From positions 12,452,725-12,516,724 of the forward strand of contig JAJEKV010000002.1 in assembly GCA_021234155.1 (NCBI GenBank): a stretch of DNA of 64,000 bases. Direction: 5' to 3'. A program made the translations under genes and the position numbers. The notes under the pieces are model-generated. The model was not told where the DNA came from. It ran no database searches and saw only the letters and a list, made by a program, of their open reading frames with translations. Below are positions 11,530 through 24,800 of this stretch, piece by piece. This DNA is from Isoetes taiwanensis. Lineage: Eukaryota; Streptophyta; Lycopodiopsida; Isoetales; Isoetaceae. How positions within the stretch are numbered: the stretch's first letter is position 1; each line of letters starts with the position of its first letter.

Positions 11530-12105
11530 ATGAGAAACTCCGAAGAAATATGCCAAATGCTTAAACAAAGAAGAATGCGCTTTAGACAAAAACGTCGAGA
11601 ATATGCATCCAAGTGTAGGAAAATGAAGAGTGATTGTAGTAGTAAAGGAGAAGCGAGAAAAGCTAACATTGACTATCATAAGAGTGCAAACTGCAATGAA
11701 TGCTATACTGCTGGCTGTGACAACGCGATGAGTGAAATGCATGCATCAGAAGGAAAAGCAAGTACAAGCATACAAACATATAGAAAAAGAAGAGCGAGAA
11801 ATCAGCAACGATGGTACAATAGATTGTGTGAAGCTGATAAGAACAAATCAAGAGAACGAAAACGATTGTACATGAAAACATACGAGAGAAGCCAACAACG
11901 AATTAAAATGGATGAGACAGATGGAATAGTGAATGTATCTGATGCCTTTTCCCATTGGAAAAGTAGGATCCAAGAATTAGACATTGAGCGACACCGATCT
12001 CTGTTCCATGATTTTGAGTGGTGTAAGACGTGCCCACTTTGTGACGTTGAGCTATTGCGTAGTGAAGATGATGGTGTTTTTGCAATCATGGGAAACATGT
12101 ATTGA
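11530..12105 (+). CDS. Basic Cys-containing ORF, possible Helitron N-terminal fragment
   Basis: This uninterrupted 191-codon ORF has a very basic, Arg/Lys-rich first two thirds (including KRRARNQQRWYNRL and KSRERKRLYM). It ends with FSHWKSRIQELDIERHRSLFHDFEWCKTCPLCDVELL and then RSEDDGVF, as two adjacent blocks. A short Cys cluster (WCKTCPLC) before an LL-SE-DG block resembles the region ahead of the helicase in some plant Helitron proteins. No Rep or helicase motif follows, so it would be only a fragment. A basic DNA-binding protein of another kind is possible. It is the longest open frame in the left half of the window. Confidence 0.4.
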   Translation: MRNSEEICQMLKQRRMRFRQKRREYASKCRKMKSDCSSKGEARKANIDYHKSANCNECYTAGCDNAMSEMHASEGKASTSIQTYRKRRARNQQRWYNRLCEADKNKSRERKRLYMKTYERSQQRIKMDETDGIVNVSDAFSHWKSRIQELDIERHRSLFHDFEWCKTCPLCDVELLRSEDDGVFAIMGNMY

Positions 12106-12843
12106 AGTGATTACCTCTATTGCCCTAACGGTTATATAACATAAATAACTTTAGTTTTCTAAGCGAGAAAGGTAAATCGTTTGTTTTGTTTCAACTGGCT
12201 AGGAGTGAATGGCGAGTTCATAACATTAGTCAGTTCCATCTTACGTAAGCTATTATGGTCAGCGTACCACCGGGTTTTCCAACATCCAAACCGAATCATC
12301 CTTTGCATTGGTACATCCATGATAATATTTGAAAGATTAGATGTTACCACAAAGCAATTAGCTTTGGATTGACATGGGTATTACATGTTGGTTCAATTAT
12401 AGATATAAAGCACAGTTTCATTAAATCCGGAAATTTGGTGATTCCAACTTTGCCCGAAAATATTTTTTTCTTAAATTTTTGTTACATTTCATGTCTAAAA
12501 TTGCGTCATTTGGGGAAAAATAGCGTAAAAGCGACTTAAAAATAATGCAAATGGCGCCACCAACAATTATTTTACCAAGAATATCTAGCATTATAACAGG
12601 GGGTTTTTTTTCTGTTTTTGTACTGTTTTCTCTAAGGTTTTCATATGATTTGGTGGCCGTATTCATCCAGGTGTACTAAATAGTATTTCTAGAGTGCACC
12701 CTTTTGTTAGCCGTTGATTTTAGAAAAGGGGGCAAATCCTGTGGTGGGGGCTTTTTTGTAATATCCTCCCATTATTTTTAGGGTTTTTTTAGGGTTGTGT
12801 GGATTAGGGCATTTTTATTATCAGAGATAAGTCAAACATAGGG

Positions 12844-13310
12844 CTTGCTTCTGGTTTATGTGGAAATGATTTGGGGAAGAAGAGCTACACTATTCTTCAG
12901 CTGGTGGGTATCATTTTTTCCATTTGGTTCTCGCTAGGCAAATGTTTACATGCAAGCTCATACAGAGGCTTCCTTTCAGAAGAGCTAGAACCTCAGATAC
13001 AATCCATGGTAGGTAATTTCGATGATGCAAGGGCTAGACAGAAGATCAAGGAGTTTATTGCCAAAAGAAGCGATGGCAGTCAAATTAAGTGGACGAGTAC
13101 CTCAGTAGACAATTCCAGATTAGATAGAACTATGGCTAAGTCTTTTCAGAAGGGCAACGATTTGGATGTAGAGAGAAATGGATTGGTGCATTAATTTGTC
13201 ACCGTCTGAGAAGAATGACAGCACGGAACCATTGCCAGAACCAGGGTTGCAGGTTTCTAGGGGGTCTAGTCCTGTTGTGTCACCTAACACAAGGCCCCCA
13301 AAATTGAATT
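12844..13310 (+). other. Unrecognised coding-like block with hydrophobic N-terminus
   Basis: An open frame runs from about 12844 to 13194 without a clear ATG. It has a hydrophobic stretch LQLVGIIFSIWFSLGKCLHA that could be a signal peptide or anchor, then an acidic/basic helix-like part (EELEPQIQSMVGNFDDAR). After the stop, another frame continues with a Ser/Pro-rich tail (SEKNDSTEPLPEP, VSPNTRPPKLN) ending near 13310, so a frameshift may separate two parts of one exon. I do not recognise the family. Confidence 0.25.
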
Positions 13311-15192
13311 AGTATGATCTTTTTCTAATGATTTCGTAGTAAAAACCAACTCCTAAAATCAATACCGGTATGTGGGCCAAAAAGTTTACAAATCATGTCT
13401 AGTTATACCATATAGTTCATCAATGCAGTTTAGTAACATGACATACGAATAGTGTTTCTTCACATGGTATTGAAAGATGATAATTTATAGCTAGTTTTTT
13501 GTGACAACTTGAATATATGATATGTGCTACTACTTAATTTATCACGTTTATCGGAATGATATTTGATCACATCTATTATCCTTGGTTTATTGACATTGTA
13601 ATTTTACGCGCGTAATTAGTATGATATCTTACAGCGATTAATCATCTTTGTTATTTTCTAAACATATATAACTCTGCTTGGTTGGTGCCCTGGAATATTC
13701 GTGTCACGGGGCAGCGTCTGGCGTCCATTCTCATTGCCGTTCAATGGTTCCTCTAATCCGGTAATTGCTTCCTTTGCAAGCAACCGACAACGTCTTCGGC
13801 TTTCTTCCTCTACAAGGAAGCCAGATCCACTACCGCCGCATACGAAGGCATTTACATGCAAGCAAACTGAATCTTCTTAAACGGTGGTCGGATGGAAAAG
13901 CTATGGCTATGGCAAGATTATGGGCAAATTTGTTTTTTTTTTTTCACTATAAACAACAGAGCATTTGCTGGAAACCATGGTGGTTGCCGTTGAATAGGTT
14001 ATAGATGGCATCAGGTGGGCGGCTAAGGATAAGGGCTCCCGTGATTACAGTCCTCCTCCAAACAAACACTAGCGTTTGAAGCCCTGCTCTTGAATCCGCC
14101 CGTTTTGCTTTCAGCCCTGCGCTGAATCGGTAGCGTTTTTTTTGCTAGCTATGATTTCAAGCATCAATTTAAAGTTTAATTGTTTCCTAGTGTATTTCGA
14201 TTTGGGTGCGAGGCGTGAGAAAGTCGTGGGAGCATAATCGAAAGCTTGATCGAGCACACAAAAATACGAGGTTAGAGATCTTACTATGGAGAAATTGAGC
14301 TCTTACATTAAAATTCTTAGGCATTGGTGAACCTCTTACCTATTGATTTACGCCGAAGTCACGAATGCTCCTCTGGGCTGCAAAGAAGGAAGCGAGCTCA
14401 AATTGCAAGGAATCTGGTTTAAACTTGGAGTAAAGAATAGATCTGTTTGTTAGTGCCTTTAGAAGGCGACACACGAACTCCTTTCTTGGGAGGCTAATCA
14501 TGACAGTCTATTACTTAGATTGAAAGCAGATTGTGCAAAATTTGGACCTCGAGATCGAGATTGACCTCTGCATTACGTGGGTTTATAGACCCAAAGTTGT
14601 GTATAAACTCATCGATTATTGGGTTGAGTTCTTAAATCGAAACACAAAAAAGGAAAAGCCAAAAGAAGAACAAGCTGTTTGGTTTCACAAAGCAGGGGCA
14701 TATAAGCGAATCGAGAATTAAAGCATGCACTTATTTTTTATGCATATAGGCAGAATCGAGAATGAAGACATGTACTTATTTTTATGCCTTTGGAAATCGA
14801 TGGATATGGTGGCGGGGATGGCATAGTACGATCTAGTTGGATGAAGGATTTTGAGAATCGAGGTAAGCATCCGGTCGTAAATCTTTGAGAAAAATGTTAA
14901 CACGAGAGATTATGTTCAGCCATTCTTACGCTAATAAGGTTATTTATAGTACAAATTATGAGGCTCCATTATGAGGTGGTGCATTGGTACCACATTGCAA
15001 AGGAGAAGATGGAGATTGGGACTTACAAAGGACTTTTAATATAATAGTGCAACTATCTCTTTGTGGATAGCCAAATGATAGAGCGAGAATGAGAACAAGA
15101 TAAAAGGTTTTGCAATATGCAGTGAGCAAGGCGGCAAAGTCTGAGGTATTTCAGTCTAAGAGCTTGTGAACTTTTTTTTTTAATCTTCACAG
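13311..15192. other. No gene recognised; 50-bp tandem duplication
   Basis: A unit of about 50 bp containing GAATCGAGAAT and ACTTATTTTT is duplicated at about 14708-14790. The AT-rich remainder shows no recognisable coding block. Confidence 0.4.
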
Positions 15193-15298
15193 AGCATCAT
15201 ATGGGGGTCGTGAGGAGATTGTCAGGCTGCTCTTAAGGTATGGAGCCATCCCATCTGCTTTAGATTCTGATGAATGCACAGAGTATCAAGATATGTAG
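15193..15298 (+). pseudogene. Terminal exon of an ankyrin-repeat protein (isolated)
   Basis: After a pyrimidine-rich tract and acceptor TTCACAG, the frame reads ASYGGREEIVRLLLRYGA, IPSALDSDECTEYQDM and then a TAG stop. The G-x-x-E-I-V-R-L-L-L-x-x-G-A pattern is the second helix and turn of an ankyrin repeat. The short acidic tail looks like a natural C-terminus. I found no upstream ankyrin exons, so this is probably a captured or orphaned last exon. It is inside the inverted-end segment near its right border. Confidence 0.6.
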
Positions 15299-16614
15299 AT
15301 TGCCAGAACTGTCGTAGAAGGGTCATTTATTCAAACATGATAATTTAGAATGTTGATAAAATGGTATAAGATATGTTGTATGTTCCTTTTCGAATATCAA
15401 ATTGCGTAAGTTCACGGAATTGTTGCAGAGGCAAGGTCTGTAAATCATTTGATAGTTAAATGTTTAGGGCACATGTTTGCATCACAAGGAATGTTAGATT
15501 ATTACTTGACACTTTTCATAAGATTCTAAAACAATTGTATAAGTCAACCAATTAATCTACATGCTCATCCATGTGCATGTTCCACAATCTTCTTTGATGT
15601 TTGACCATCTCTTCGTGCAGCCAAAAGTTGGAAGTCAATCAAGTATTCAAGTGGCATCCAGCTTAACCCTGATGGATGTCAAAAATCATATATTAAATGA
15701 AAATTTGAAGCACGTGACGAAAATTCCTAAAACTAAACTTGAACAATACTGTTGGATACTAGAAATCCCCAACAACTACTCTAACTAGACTAGACTACGA
15801 AAGACTTAAGCAATAACTTCATATAAAAGTGGATGTTTCTAACATGGAGAGATCTTATAGTAACAATAGAATGTGGAGATGACTTTGTGGAATAGAATAA
15901 ACTAGCTAACAAAAAGGAAAAAAAGGCCCATATCAACCAAAATTTTTTGCCTTCTAAATGCATTTTCTGATGGAATGATTGACTTGAAAATTTTAGACCA
16001 TGTTTCAAAGTAAAAGTGGACAAAAACCAGCACCATACTTACAAATTTCTCCATATACCTCTAGTTAACTCCTAAATCGATGATAACATCTCTTTTAACA
16101 AAAAACTCAGCATTGAACCAAGGACCATTAATAAAATGAAAAATGCAAACGAGAAGAACAAAAAAATGTATAGGTTTGTTTTTTATCAACTACAATGTTT
16201 TTGTTTGAGGAGTCCATGCCCGAACAATTGAACATTTGTCAACTTTTAAAATTTAAGGTATTGAACAAAAATCCATGTCCCTTAATGTTTGCAAATGATG
16301 AGAATGTACACAAACTGTAACTAACTTTGAAATCTACATACTATTTGTCTCATCTCTACATATAGGCAGTTTGTAATATTCCATTATTTGTGGAACGTAT
16401 TATCATTTCACGTGTTCTAAATTTTTTCGAGACCGTTAGATTGCAGTAGTTTATGGGGAATATTCTACGTTGGGCACTCTAGACCGAACAGGCATGTCTT
16501 GACTTGCCTCACAGTATGTGAACTGCAATCAACATACATCTCTATCGTCGCATCTGCATCTCAAGGATGTCCAGAATTGAGATCTATTCGACTTAGCACA
16601 AAACTTCTTTTGCA

Positions 16615-16678
16615 GCGGGTTGGAGAAGAGAAATGTTCGTGGCGGCCGCAAGGCCGCCGCGATAAATTTCTTGTAGTG
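16615..16678 (-). repeat. Right inverted end, CACTA-type terminus (CTTGTAGTG)
   Basis: Read on the minus strand it starts CACTACAAGAAATTTATC, enters the GC palindrome GCGGCGGCCTTGCGGCCGCC and continues ACGAACATTTCTCTTCTCC. It pairs with the end at 3141-3203 in inverted orientation. CACTACAAGAAA is a classic CACTA superfamily terminus. Confidence 0.75.
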
Positions 16679-17099
16679 TATAATTATTATGGTATTTTAT
16701 AGTGACTAATTATCAATAAAACTATGCTTGGTTTAGATATACCAGTATGATTTTGCTTCCACGATAATGTGAAAAACTAGTGTGTTTTTTTTTCATGATA
16801 TCAGCCTTACTGTGCTTCACGTGGCAAGTTTGGTAATACGATAAAAGACCATAGTATTCAACCTTCATGTATTAGCGTAATAAAATTTGAGGGTTCATGA
16901 TTTTTTTACATGGTTCTAAATTGTGATATCTCCTAATTAATTGGTATATTTCAGCATATGATTCATTTGAGCATTTTTATTTTATTTTTCCTTTTTTTTT
17001 TAAATTCAAATTTGCTTATTATCGGGATTTTGATTACAAAAGGGAAGAGTACAGAAGACCAAGATGCTCAATTTTTTTTTCCATTGAATTTTGTTATCA

Positions 17100-18818
17100 G
17101 AGTACATTGAGGTCCTTCGCCTAGTAGTTAGGAACACATGTGACAGCGCAGACAATTAGTTTGGCATGTCTAGTCACATTGTACATGTAACCCACTTCTT
17201 CAAGAGTCTTAGACCTGCCACCAGCCAGACCAAATCGATGCCGTATAATCTCTCGCTCCTGTGGTTTTAAAGTATACAAAACTTTGTCCACATCTTCTTT
17301 TAGCCACAATGCACTGGTAACTTTCACAGTACATTCAGAAGTCTCATCTGCAAGTATCTCCTGCAATGTTAAGGCTATCAGCATCTGTTTAATAGCAGTT
17401 GAATCAAGCAGAATACAAGCTTACCGTAAAGGCTGTAGTGCCATCACCAATAGGTCTGTCAAGAGACCAAATTGGCTTTGACCAATTCATAAACTCAAGC
17501 CAACAAACTCTGCCAATTCTTGCTCTTCAGGAGCTCTCACACGCTTCTCAAAAAAATCTATTTTGGCATTCCTTATACGCGATATTATCTCATAATGATA
17601 GTCAGGAAAATGAAAAAATATGCACAAGGGCCTGATAGACAACGTACAGGTAGACGTAAACTGAACAGTGGAAAACAATGGATAAATTTACAAATATAAC
17701 TTGGTAGCCTTTGTAAGAATACTTACTGATTTACTCGGTCCCAACGCTGCGAGACAAGCACCAGGAACTACTCCAAATAATTCTTTTTTGGAAACCACCA
17801 AAAGTTTACGTCTTCTTTGAGGCTTTGTTATGTATATGCTCTTTATTTGAAGGCAAGCTGGATCAGGCAAATCATTGCTACATTTTGAATGAGCATCCGT
17901 TCTCTCTTTTGTTACACAGGAGTTATCCACCAATTCTTGATATTCATACATATCAATGTCGCCAAACAAATCCCAAGATTCAGCACTCGTTTCCGTTGTC
18001 TTCCTCGTCTCACAAACGAGTGTTGCATCATCGTGTTGTTGAATTTGGGGAATCTTCTTTACGCCTTTTAAAGGTGCGCAAGTAAAGTGGGGAGACACAA
18101 CCGAACACAACATTGTTGAATAAGATTAATAACTACATGTTTGAGAATTACTATAATCAAATGGGAGGTTGCGGTAATAATTGTTACGCTTTGTGAACCG
18201 CATAGTGCATATGGATTTTTGGAAGAGTTCACCTTTCGATAAGAGGTCTTCCGGTTGTTAATTTCATTTGCCAAATGCTTCCTTAGAGGTAATGATCATA
18301 AGCGAGGCATGAATATCCTTATCATGTCGGTGTTGATAATGTAGTCAGTGGTCCTAGCGAGGAAGGTGAACCAGGATCTGAGGAAACCTCCATATAGGCT
18401 GGAAAAAGGACATATCAATTTCAAAACCGGAGGCTTAGTGGATTCGATGTCCTCCCGTGGACCATATCGGACAAAGCAAAGTGTGATTTCTAAAATTAAA
18501 GCATTCTCACGCCATAGAAACTAACATGATGCAAATGATAGTATTGGTGTCATAATCTTTTATCAATCAAAAAGCTTTTTAGATAAACAAGTTTGATTAA
18601 GAAAGCGAAGAGGAAAGCCAACCTGATTTGACAACCCATTTCCTTGAAACTTCTTAGCAATGGTTGCAATTAAACCAAGGTTACAACTAACCATCTTGTC
18701 CTTACATTTCTTCCCTGCCCATAATTTTTTGAAGAAAACGGTTAAGCTCAATGGTCCCGCAACTCTTGCCCATTTTATCAATCAATTCAACCTTCATTCT
18801 CTCCAATTTAAGGAGATC
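17100..18818 (-). pseudogene. SIG: Plastid RNA polymerase sigma factor (SIG), broken
   Basis: Nuclear SIG proteins direct the plastid-encoded RNA polymerase to promoters. Exon a (18818-18623; acceptor TGCAG, donor GTTGGC) reads LLKLERMKVEL, then after a one-base frameshift in an A-run CKDKMVSCNLGLIATIAKKF and QGNGLSNQ, which is region 2.1-2.2. Exon b (17631-17425) has YEIISRIRNAKIDFFEKR, RAPEEQELAEFVGLSL (region 3) and, in a shifted frame, SLDRPIGDGTTAF, with donor GTAAGC. Exon c (from 17360) has EILADE, VDKVLYTLKPQEREIIRHR, FGLAGGRSKTLEEVGYMYNV-TR (region 4), then the recognition helix decays. The exon for the rest of region 2 is missing; a 141-codon unrelated frame (18113-17688) lies in that gap. 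Confidence 0.85.
17688..18113 (-). other. Unassigned 141-codon frame inside the sigma-factor locus
   Basis: This open frame lies where the core-binding and -10-reading part of the sigma factor (DLIQEG to WWIRQAI in family members) should be. Its content (WDLFGDIDMYEYQELVDNS, then PQRRRKLLVVSKKEL) does not resemble sigma region 2. It may be displaced N-terminal sigma sequence, another gene's exon or chance. Confidence 0.25.
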
Positions 18819-18819
18819 C

Positions 18820-21800
18820 TGCATTGACAAATAACATGATGCAATGCAAACATGCTGAGAAACCAACTAATGCAAACATCTTGTGAGCCAACTAATGCGA
18901 ACGAGGGGATAAAGCTAAATCCATTTGGGCTTCCAATACTAGCACCAATTGCTCAATTTGTCGGACCACAAATTGCCTTACGGTACAAAGGCGGTGGTTT
19001 TGCCATCAATTCTTCTTGATGGCCTTAGTTGTCAAGAGCACGCAAGGAGTTCCACAATTTTTACGTTACTCCAAAAACATTTCTAAGCGCCAAATGCTCG
19101 GCTATACATTAAAAGCGGCTTATCACATCGGCTATGAGCGGACTTGATATATTCGGTGCAAAGTGTTTTACGCTTTAAATTCCTTAGAAAGCTAATTATT
19201 CAAACGCTAGATGCCTCATGAAAATTGAGTCCATGCTTTAAGTATGTCAATAAAAATCAATATTAATAATGTTACCTAAATGATCCAAGTCTACATGATC
19301 ATGTATGTTGCTTGCCTCGTGTGACCGATGAGACAAACCCTAAAACACTTGAAATAGCATAAACAATATTGACTATAAGAATGATTTGCAATGCCCATGA
19401 TATTTCTGACCAAAATAAGAACTCAAACTGAACATTCTTTATTCAATCCACTTAGTGAGCCATACAAAGGGTGCTTTTTCTCCCATCTGCGAAAGCTTTG
19501 GTTCAAATATCATGCTCAGTGAGAAAGCTAATACCATACAAACAAGTTTATTTTTACAACACAGTTATAAATCGCTATATTACTTAGCTACCTTATTGGT
19601 CTTAGAAGCAATACATAAAAATATAAATGAGCAAACTGTTTGGAAGCTCATCTATCACTGACATTTTGTTTTGAATCATCACCATTTGGTCCTTGCATAA
19701 TAGTATCCTTCAAATTTCTTTGTTGGAAGATCTCTCTAGACATTGTAGAACCGGATACTAAATCCCAATGATGCCAGCAGTTCAAAACACAAAGATCCAA
19801 ACACCCATATTATGATCCCACTTGATCCTTGTATTTTTTGCTAAGGAACAAATGTAATCTTTAGCAGCCGTTTAAAGCCAACAAAGAGTAGAGAAAAACC
19901 CAAATAACAATCTACGCCTTGAAATCTATATACGACATGAGGCCAAGTACATCTGTTGAGCACATAAAACGATTTTATAAATGCCTCTTTTGCAAAAACG
20001 ATTTTGCAAATGCCTCCTTTGCATCTCGATTAAGGCAACATGCACAAGCCCTTTTACAAGCAACAAGCTCGGGCCATTTTTTGCGGTAGAAACTATGTAT
20101 TCAAAGCTTTATACAACTTCGGGGGCAAATTAAAGCTAATTTGAAATACCGACGTAGCGGCCGATTCTTGAAGCGGACCAATGCTCATCGATTATTTTTG
20201 GGCATATCAATGCCTTCTAATCCTCTTTTAGAGTGGCGTGGGACTTATCTACGTGCATAAACCATACATTTGTATAGCCACGAACCATAGTGTTCAGACA
20301 TCGGCATAGGCGACCGTTTGGCGCCAAAGCCAAAAGTTTCCCGCCAAAGCCAAAAGCCCCAAATGCTTGGTTATAATTTACGTGCCCCACAATATTTTCT
20401 TCATACAAAACTCCTTAACGAGAAAAATCATAAGGGCAAAACTCCTTAACGAGAAAAATCATAAGGGAATATTGCTTACAAGAAAAATCCAAATGTACAT
20501 TGTTTAAACTACATGAAGTATTTGATGCCATCGGCACCATGCACCAACATTGCAATAGTTCCACTGTTTCTATGCTAAATCTCTCTCTTCTCTATTCTCC
20601 CATGCTCCCTTCTCTCTACCATCATTTTTTGTCCTATAGCAAACAACATGGCAACAGGGTCGACGATTCTGCCTCCGGAATGGAAAGCGGCGGCAATTAC
20701 GCTCAAAGCGGTCACTGCGGGTAAGAATCAAAGCGAGAACTCCAGTTGCCATGTTGTGAAAAGCATTTAATATTTTTGGTCGGCGGATTCGGACCGGCTC
20801 CGCTCCCGCCGGTCACGGGGCCCCTGGAATCTGCTTCCCACATTCCATGCCACCATACATAATATTAACAACCGTACCAAACCTTGTACATGGTTATTTT
20901 TCAACTTGCTCATTTTCCAAATGGTATCCCTTAGAGACAAGCTTTCAAAAAGCATTTAAAGTCAAATGACAACATGTGTACAACAAGATGTAGTTGTCTA
21001 ACTTGTATTTTTGTATTCTTGCATAGTTTTTCCATCACAATTTCAACGATCTGAAGATTCAAAAGAATATTCTCTTCTTCCTCCTCCTCCTCCCCCAAGG
21101 CAGGTTCCATACTTGCCCGTCGCGATGCCTCGTAACAAGCTAGACATCGTGTGATTGGGCATGCTATAAGGTGCGGAACAATGGTTCGATTAGCGTGATT
21201 GCATCTAGAAGATAGAATTACCCTATGACACATGTTTTGCGGAGTAGAAGATCCATCAAAAGCCGGATTGCTCATTGGTCATATTAGTTGGTCATTAGAG
21301 TAAATTGGACTCATCTTGTGGGGATGAACTCAAAACCACATTAAAGCTTGAGCGGTGGGATTAGCATATGGAGCGATATTGGTGCCCGATACTTAAACCC
21401 TCACAGAAAATATGTGGGGCTTAGGTTTGACTGACTCTCCTCGGCTCAGAGAAGTGAAAGCTTGCTTCTGAGGGGTTTCATCTAGGGTTGAAGGGAGGAG
21501 AACAAATGCCTCCCCTCAGCGGTTGGTCCTTAGAGTAAATTGGATGCTACAAACTCATGTGCAAATTCAAAACCACATTCAGGAGCTTGCTAGAGTAGTG
21601 ATTTGGATGAACACTTCATTTCCCCCCTCGTGTCCCCTCGTTGAAAAGGGAAAATTTAAGGTTTGACACATCCTTGCGGTGGATGGCCATTTTTCTCTCT
21701 CGGAGATGTTCCTTGGGAGATGAGCTACCGTTTGAATGACATTGAATTTCAATACTTGTTACCATTGCTTCATCGATAATGTTCTTGAATGTCGATTGTG

Positions 21801-24800
21801 TCGCCACTAGTTGTGAGTTGTCGCCACTACATTGAATTGCTTGTATTTCTAATGGTTTGACAGAGTTAATATATTCATGATGCAATATTCTAGACTTGAG
21901 ATTAATGAATGCACCATCATGAATATTTGATACAATGAAATTTTTTTGATGAATGAACACTCATGACTATTTGGACTAGTGATTTCATTGAGAAATATCA
22001 TATAAATGTTGAAACTTGTCTTTGGCTAAAATATAGGCCATTATCAATTGGTCGAAGGGTGAAAGAATGAAAGAAAAAAAAAAAAAAAAAAACATGGGAG
22101 GCAGATGATTTCTTGGCGGTCTAATCGGATCCGAGAGGATAAATAAGAACTGCTAAGATTAACAATGGATTAAAAAAGGATCATGTACTTTCTTGAAATT
22201 TTAAAATTTCAGCTTGGCTATGTGGTACGGGCTTCTAAAATAAGGTTAGATGGAAATGAGGATGGAGAAATGTATCATTGATTTACCACATTATTTCCAT
22301 ATCCATACAGCTAAAATTGAACATTGTTTATTGTAAGGAATAAAAGTCTTAGGAACATGCTTGACATTATTTAGAGTTTTACATTAGGACATTAATATCC
22401 CTTATCACAAGTGAGTGCTAGAATGATACATTATTAGTAGCTGAAGGATTTGTCATTGTTTCTATAGGACAACCCTTGACAATGATGCTCTACACCATAC
22501 CTCTAGAGCTCCTCACCACTCTAAATATACAAGGGAATACCTAAAGCATGCATGATAAACATTTTAAATAATCCAAATCCTCTTTCAGACAAAATGTGCA
22601 TATTGTATGGATCTTGAATAGTATACCACTTTCGAATACATTGGCAAAAAAAAGTACAAATGCACACTTAGGTAGAAAACAAGATAGAAAACATAGACCA
22701 CACCATGCAACCACTAAATAAGTCAATGTACATAACGCAATTTATAATTACAAATAGGGAAAAACTACAATATACCCCTAACTTTTTGCAAAATTCACAA
22801 AATGCCCCTAACTTTCTAAAAATTCACAAAATGCCCTAAATGGTGCAAAATTCACGGTGCACAAGTCGTATAGGGGCATTTTTGTGAAGCCTAGAAAGAT
22901 AAAAACATTAATGCAAAAATTTAAAAAAAATGTATATTGTATTTTCCTTACAAATATGAATCATGCTCTAAAAGTAGTGCACAATTAGATATAATAGTTG
23001 GAAATACTAGTTATTGTAAAAAAATTATGCATAAAAAATACGTAATGGCTTTAAGGATTGAAACAAGTATATTAAAAAACAACAACATAAACCAATATAG
23101 TAGGCTGCTAACAAGCATAGTAAATAAGCATGTGCCAAAAACCATAACGCACTTTCAAAATCAAGCGTGGTTTTGAACTAATAACAAAAACTTGGGAGGA
23201 TTAAAATTGGGTTAAAAATATGTATATGGCGGTGCTAACTAGTATGTAAAATCATCTTTAATTATAATATTGATAATGTATGCTTAAAATCATCTAAGTA
23301 AGCCGATTACTAATTTTAAGAAACTAGTGTAAGACATAGAATTAGTATAAGAACTATGATCAAACTAGTAGTGATATTAGAAAACCATGAAAGTCATCTA
23401 GTTTTTATTGACATTATGGCTTGCATGTATTAAAAAACCACCCTTATCTGAGGTTTCTATCATGATTATGACTGCAAGTTAATTTTTGGGGGCCTTGTGT
23501 AAGGAAAGTAATGAAGAAGTATTTCTTGTTGTTGAGGAGCTAATGGCGGTGGATGCTCAGTCTCTTGTTCTTTGTGATAGTTGAATACATTCACGGAGGG
23601 TAAGCTTAATGTAGTTAGGCAAGTGTCTTTTTTGTTACGAAGTTGGGAGTTAAATATCAACCACCTCATTTTCCGAATTACGATTCGGTATTTGAGAAGT
23701 TAAGGATTCCCCATGCTATCTATACTTTGATTATGCAGTTGCTTGCACGGGAGAAATGTTTCTCTCAAGCTGCGCTAATAATTGCTTCTAAGGTCGGGCA
23801 AAGTGACATGAAAGTATGATTTTTTACGGTAAAGCTGCATAACTTTGGCGAGATCTTTTGCGGGTTCTTGAACCATCAAAACAAGCGGCCTTGCAGATAT
23901 TAGAGGTGGGCGGGCAACATCCTCTTGTGCATCTTTCGAGGAGAATGCAGGTTGTGCTAATAAATAAGCGAGGCCCGAACCAATGGGAACTTCGTATTTT
24001 TAGTCTGTTCTTTTGCGCCGTTCTCATAAGCAAGCTACTTGAGACCTAATAGGCTGCCAGATTGGTTTCACTTATGAATCGAGAGGCTTCCTTGGGTCTT
24101 ATCTTTTTGGCCATTTGAGTTGGTGCATCTATTCTTTGCCATGGACTATTTGGTTTCAAACTTTATTTCGGGCACATCTTGACCATGAAGGTTTTTGATC
24201 TCTATCCATTACAATCCATTTCATTTGGATATGTTAGAGAATTTAGCTTTTGCAATTTGTATGCATGCCTATTTACGGACATGTTTCTTCAGTGCATTTG
24301 AAGAAGGTGGCGTTTTTGAATAGAAAGCAGGCGTATTTATTTGCGACTGAGCGTAAGTCAAGCTTTACGATCAAGAATGTTCTTTCATTATGCATGTCCG
24401 ATACATCCATATGCTTGTTTCCAAATGACATCTGCGGCCCAATTCATGGATTTCAAAAATGCAATGCAATTCATATATATTCAATTTGTTGTTGGTACGT
24501 AAGTGGAAAAAATGCCAATTAACAATGTTTGCTACTTGGATAATTTAAGCTACGTGTGCTTTACGTTTCATGTAGGTAACATGCATGCCATATCCCCATC
24601 GGATAAGGTTGGCATAAAGTCCGTGCAAATGGAAGGGAGATGATTGTTCCAATGAAAAGAGATGAAAATGGATTGGGTGCCATACATTCCTATTCTGAAG
24701 ATATTCTTGAGTATAGCGGTGATTCACCCAATTGCCTGATTCACCCAATTGCTGTTGGTAAGAGATTGTGACTAAACCACGGTTTGTTTATTGTTCGAAG

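Larger units (their letters stand above)
3141..16678. mobile_element. Candidate 13.5-kb CACTA-type element or gene-capture segment
   Basis: Two similar ends, each with a GC-hairpin, face each other in inverted orientation about 13.5 kb apart. The right end finishes in CTTGTAGTG, the reverse complement of the CACTACAAG terminus of plant CACTA (En/Spm) elements. Between them lie remains of BCH, VDE, a possible Helitron N-terminus, an unassigned exon and an ankyrin exon. I see no TNP2-type transposase. I could not establish a 3-bp target duplication (TAA at left, TAT at right), and the left terminus is damaged. The two ends could belong to two separate non-autonomous elements of one family. Confidence 0.35.
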
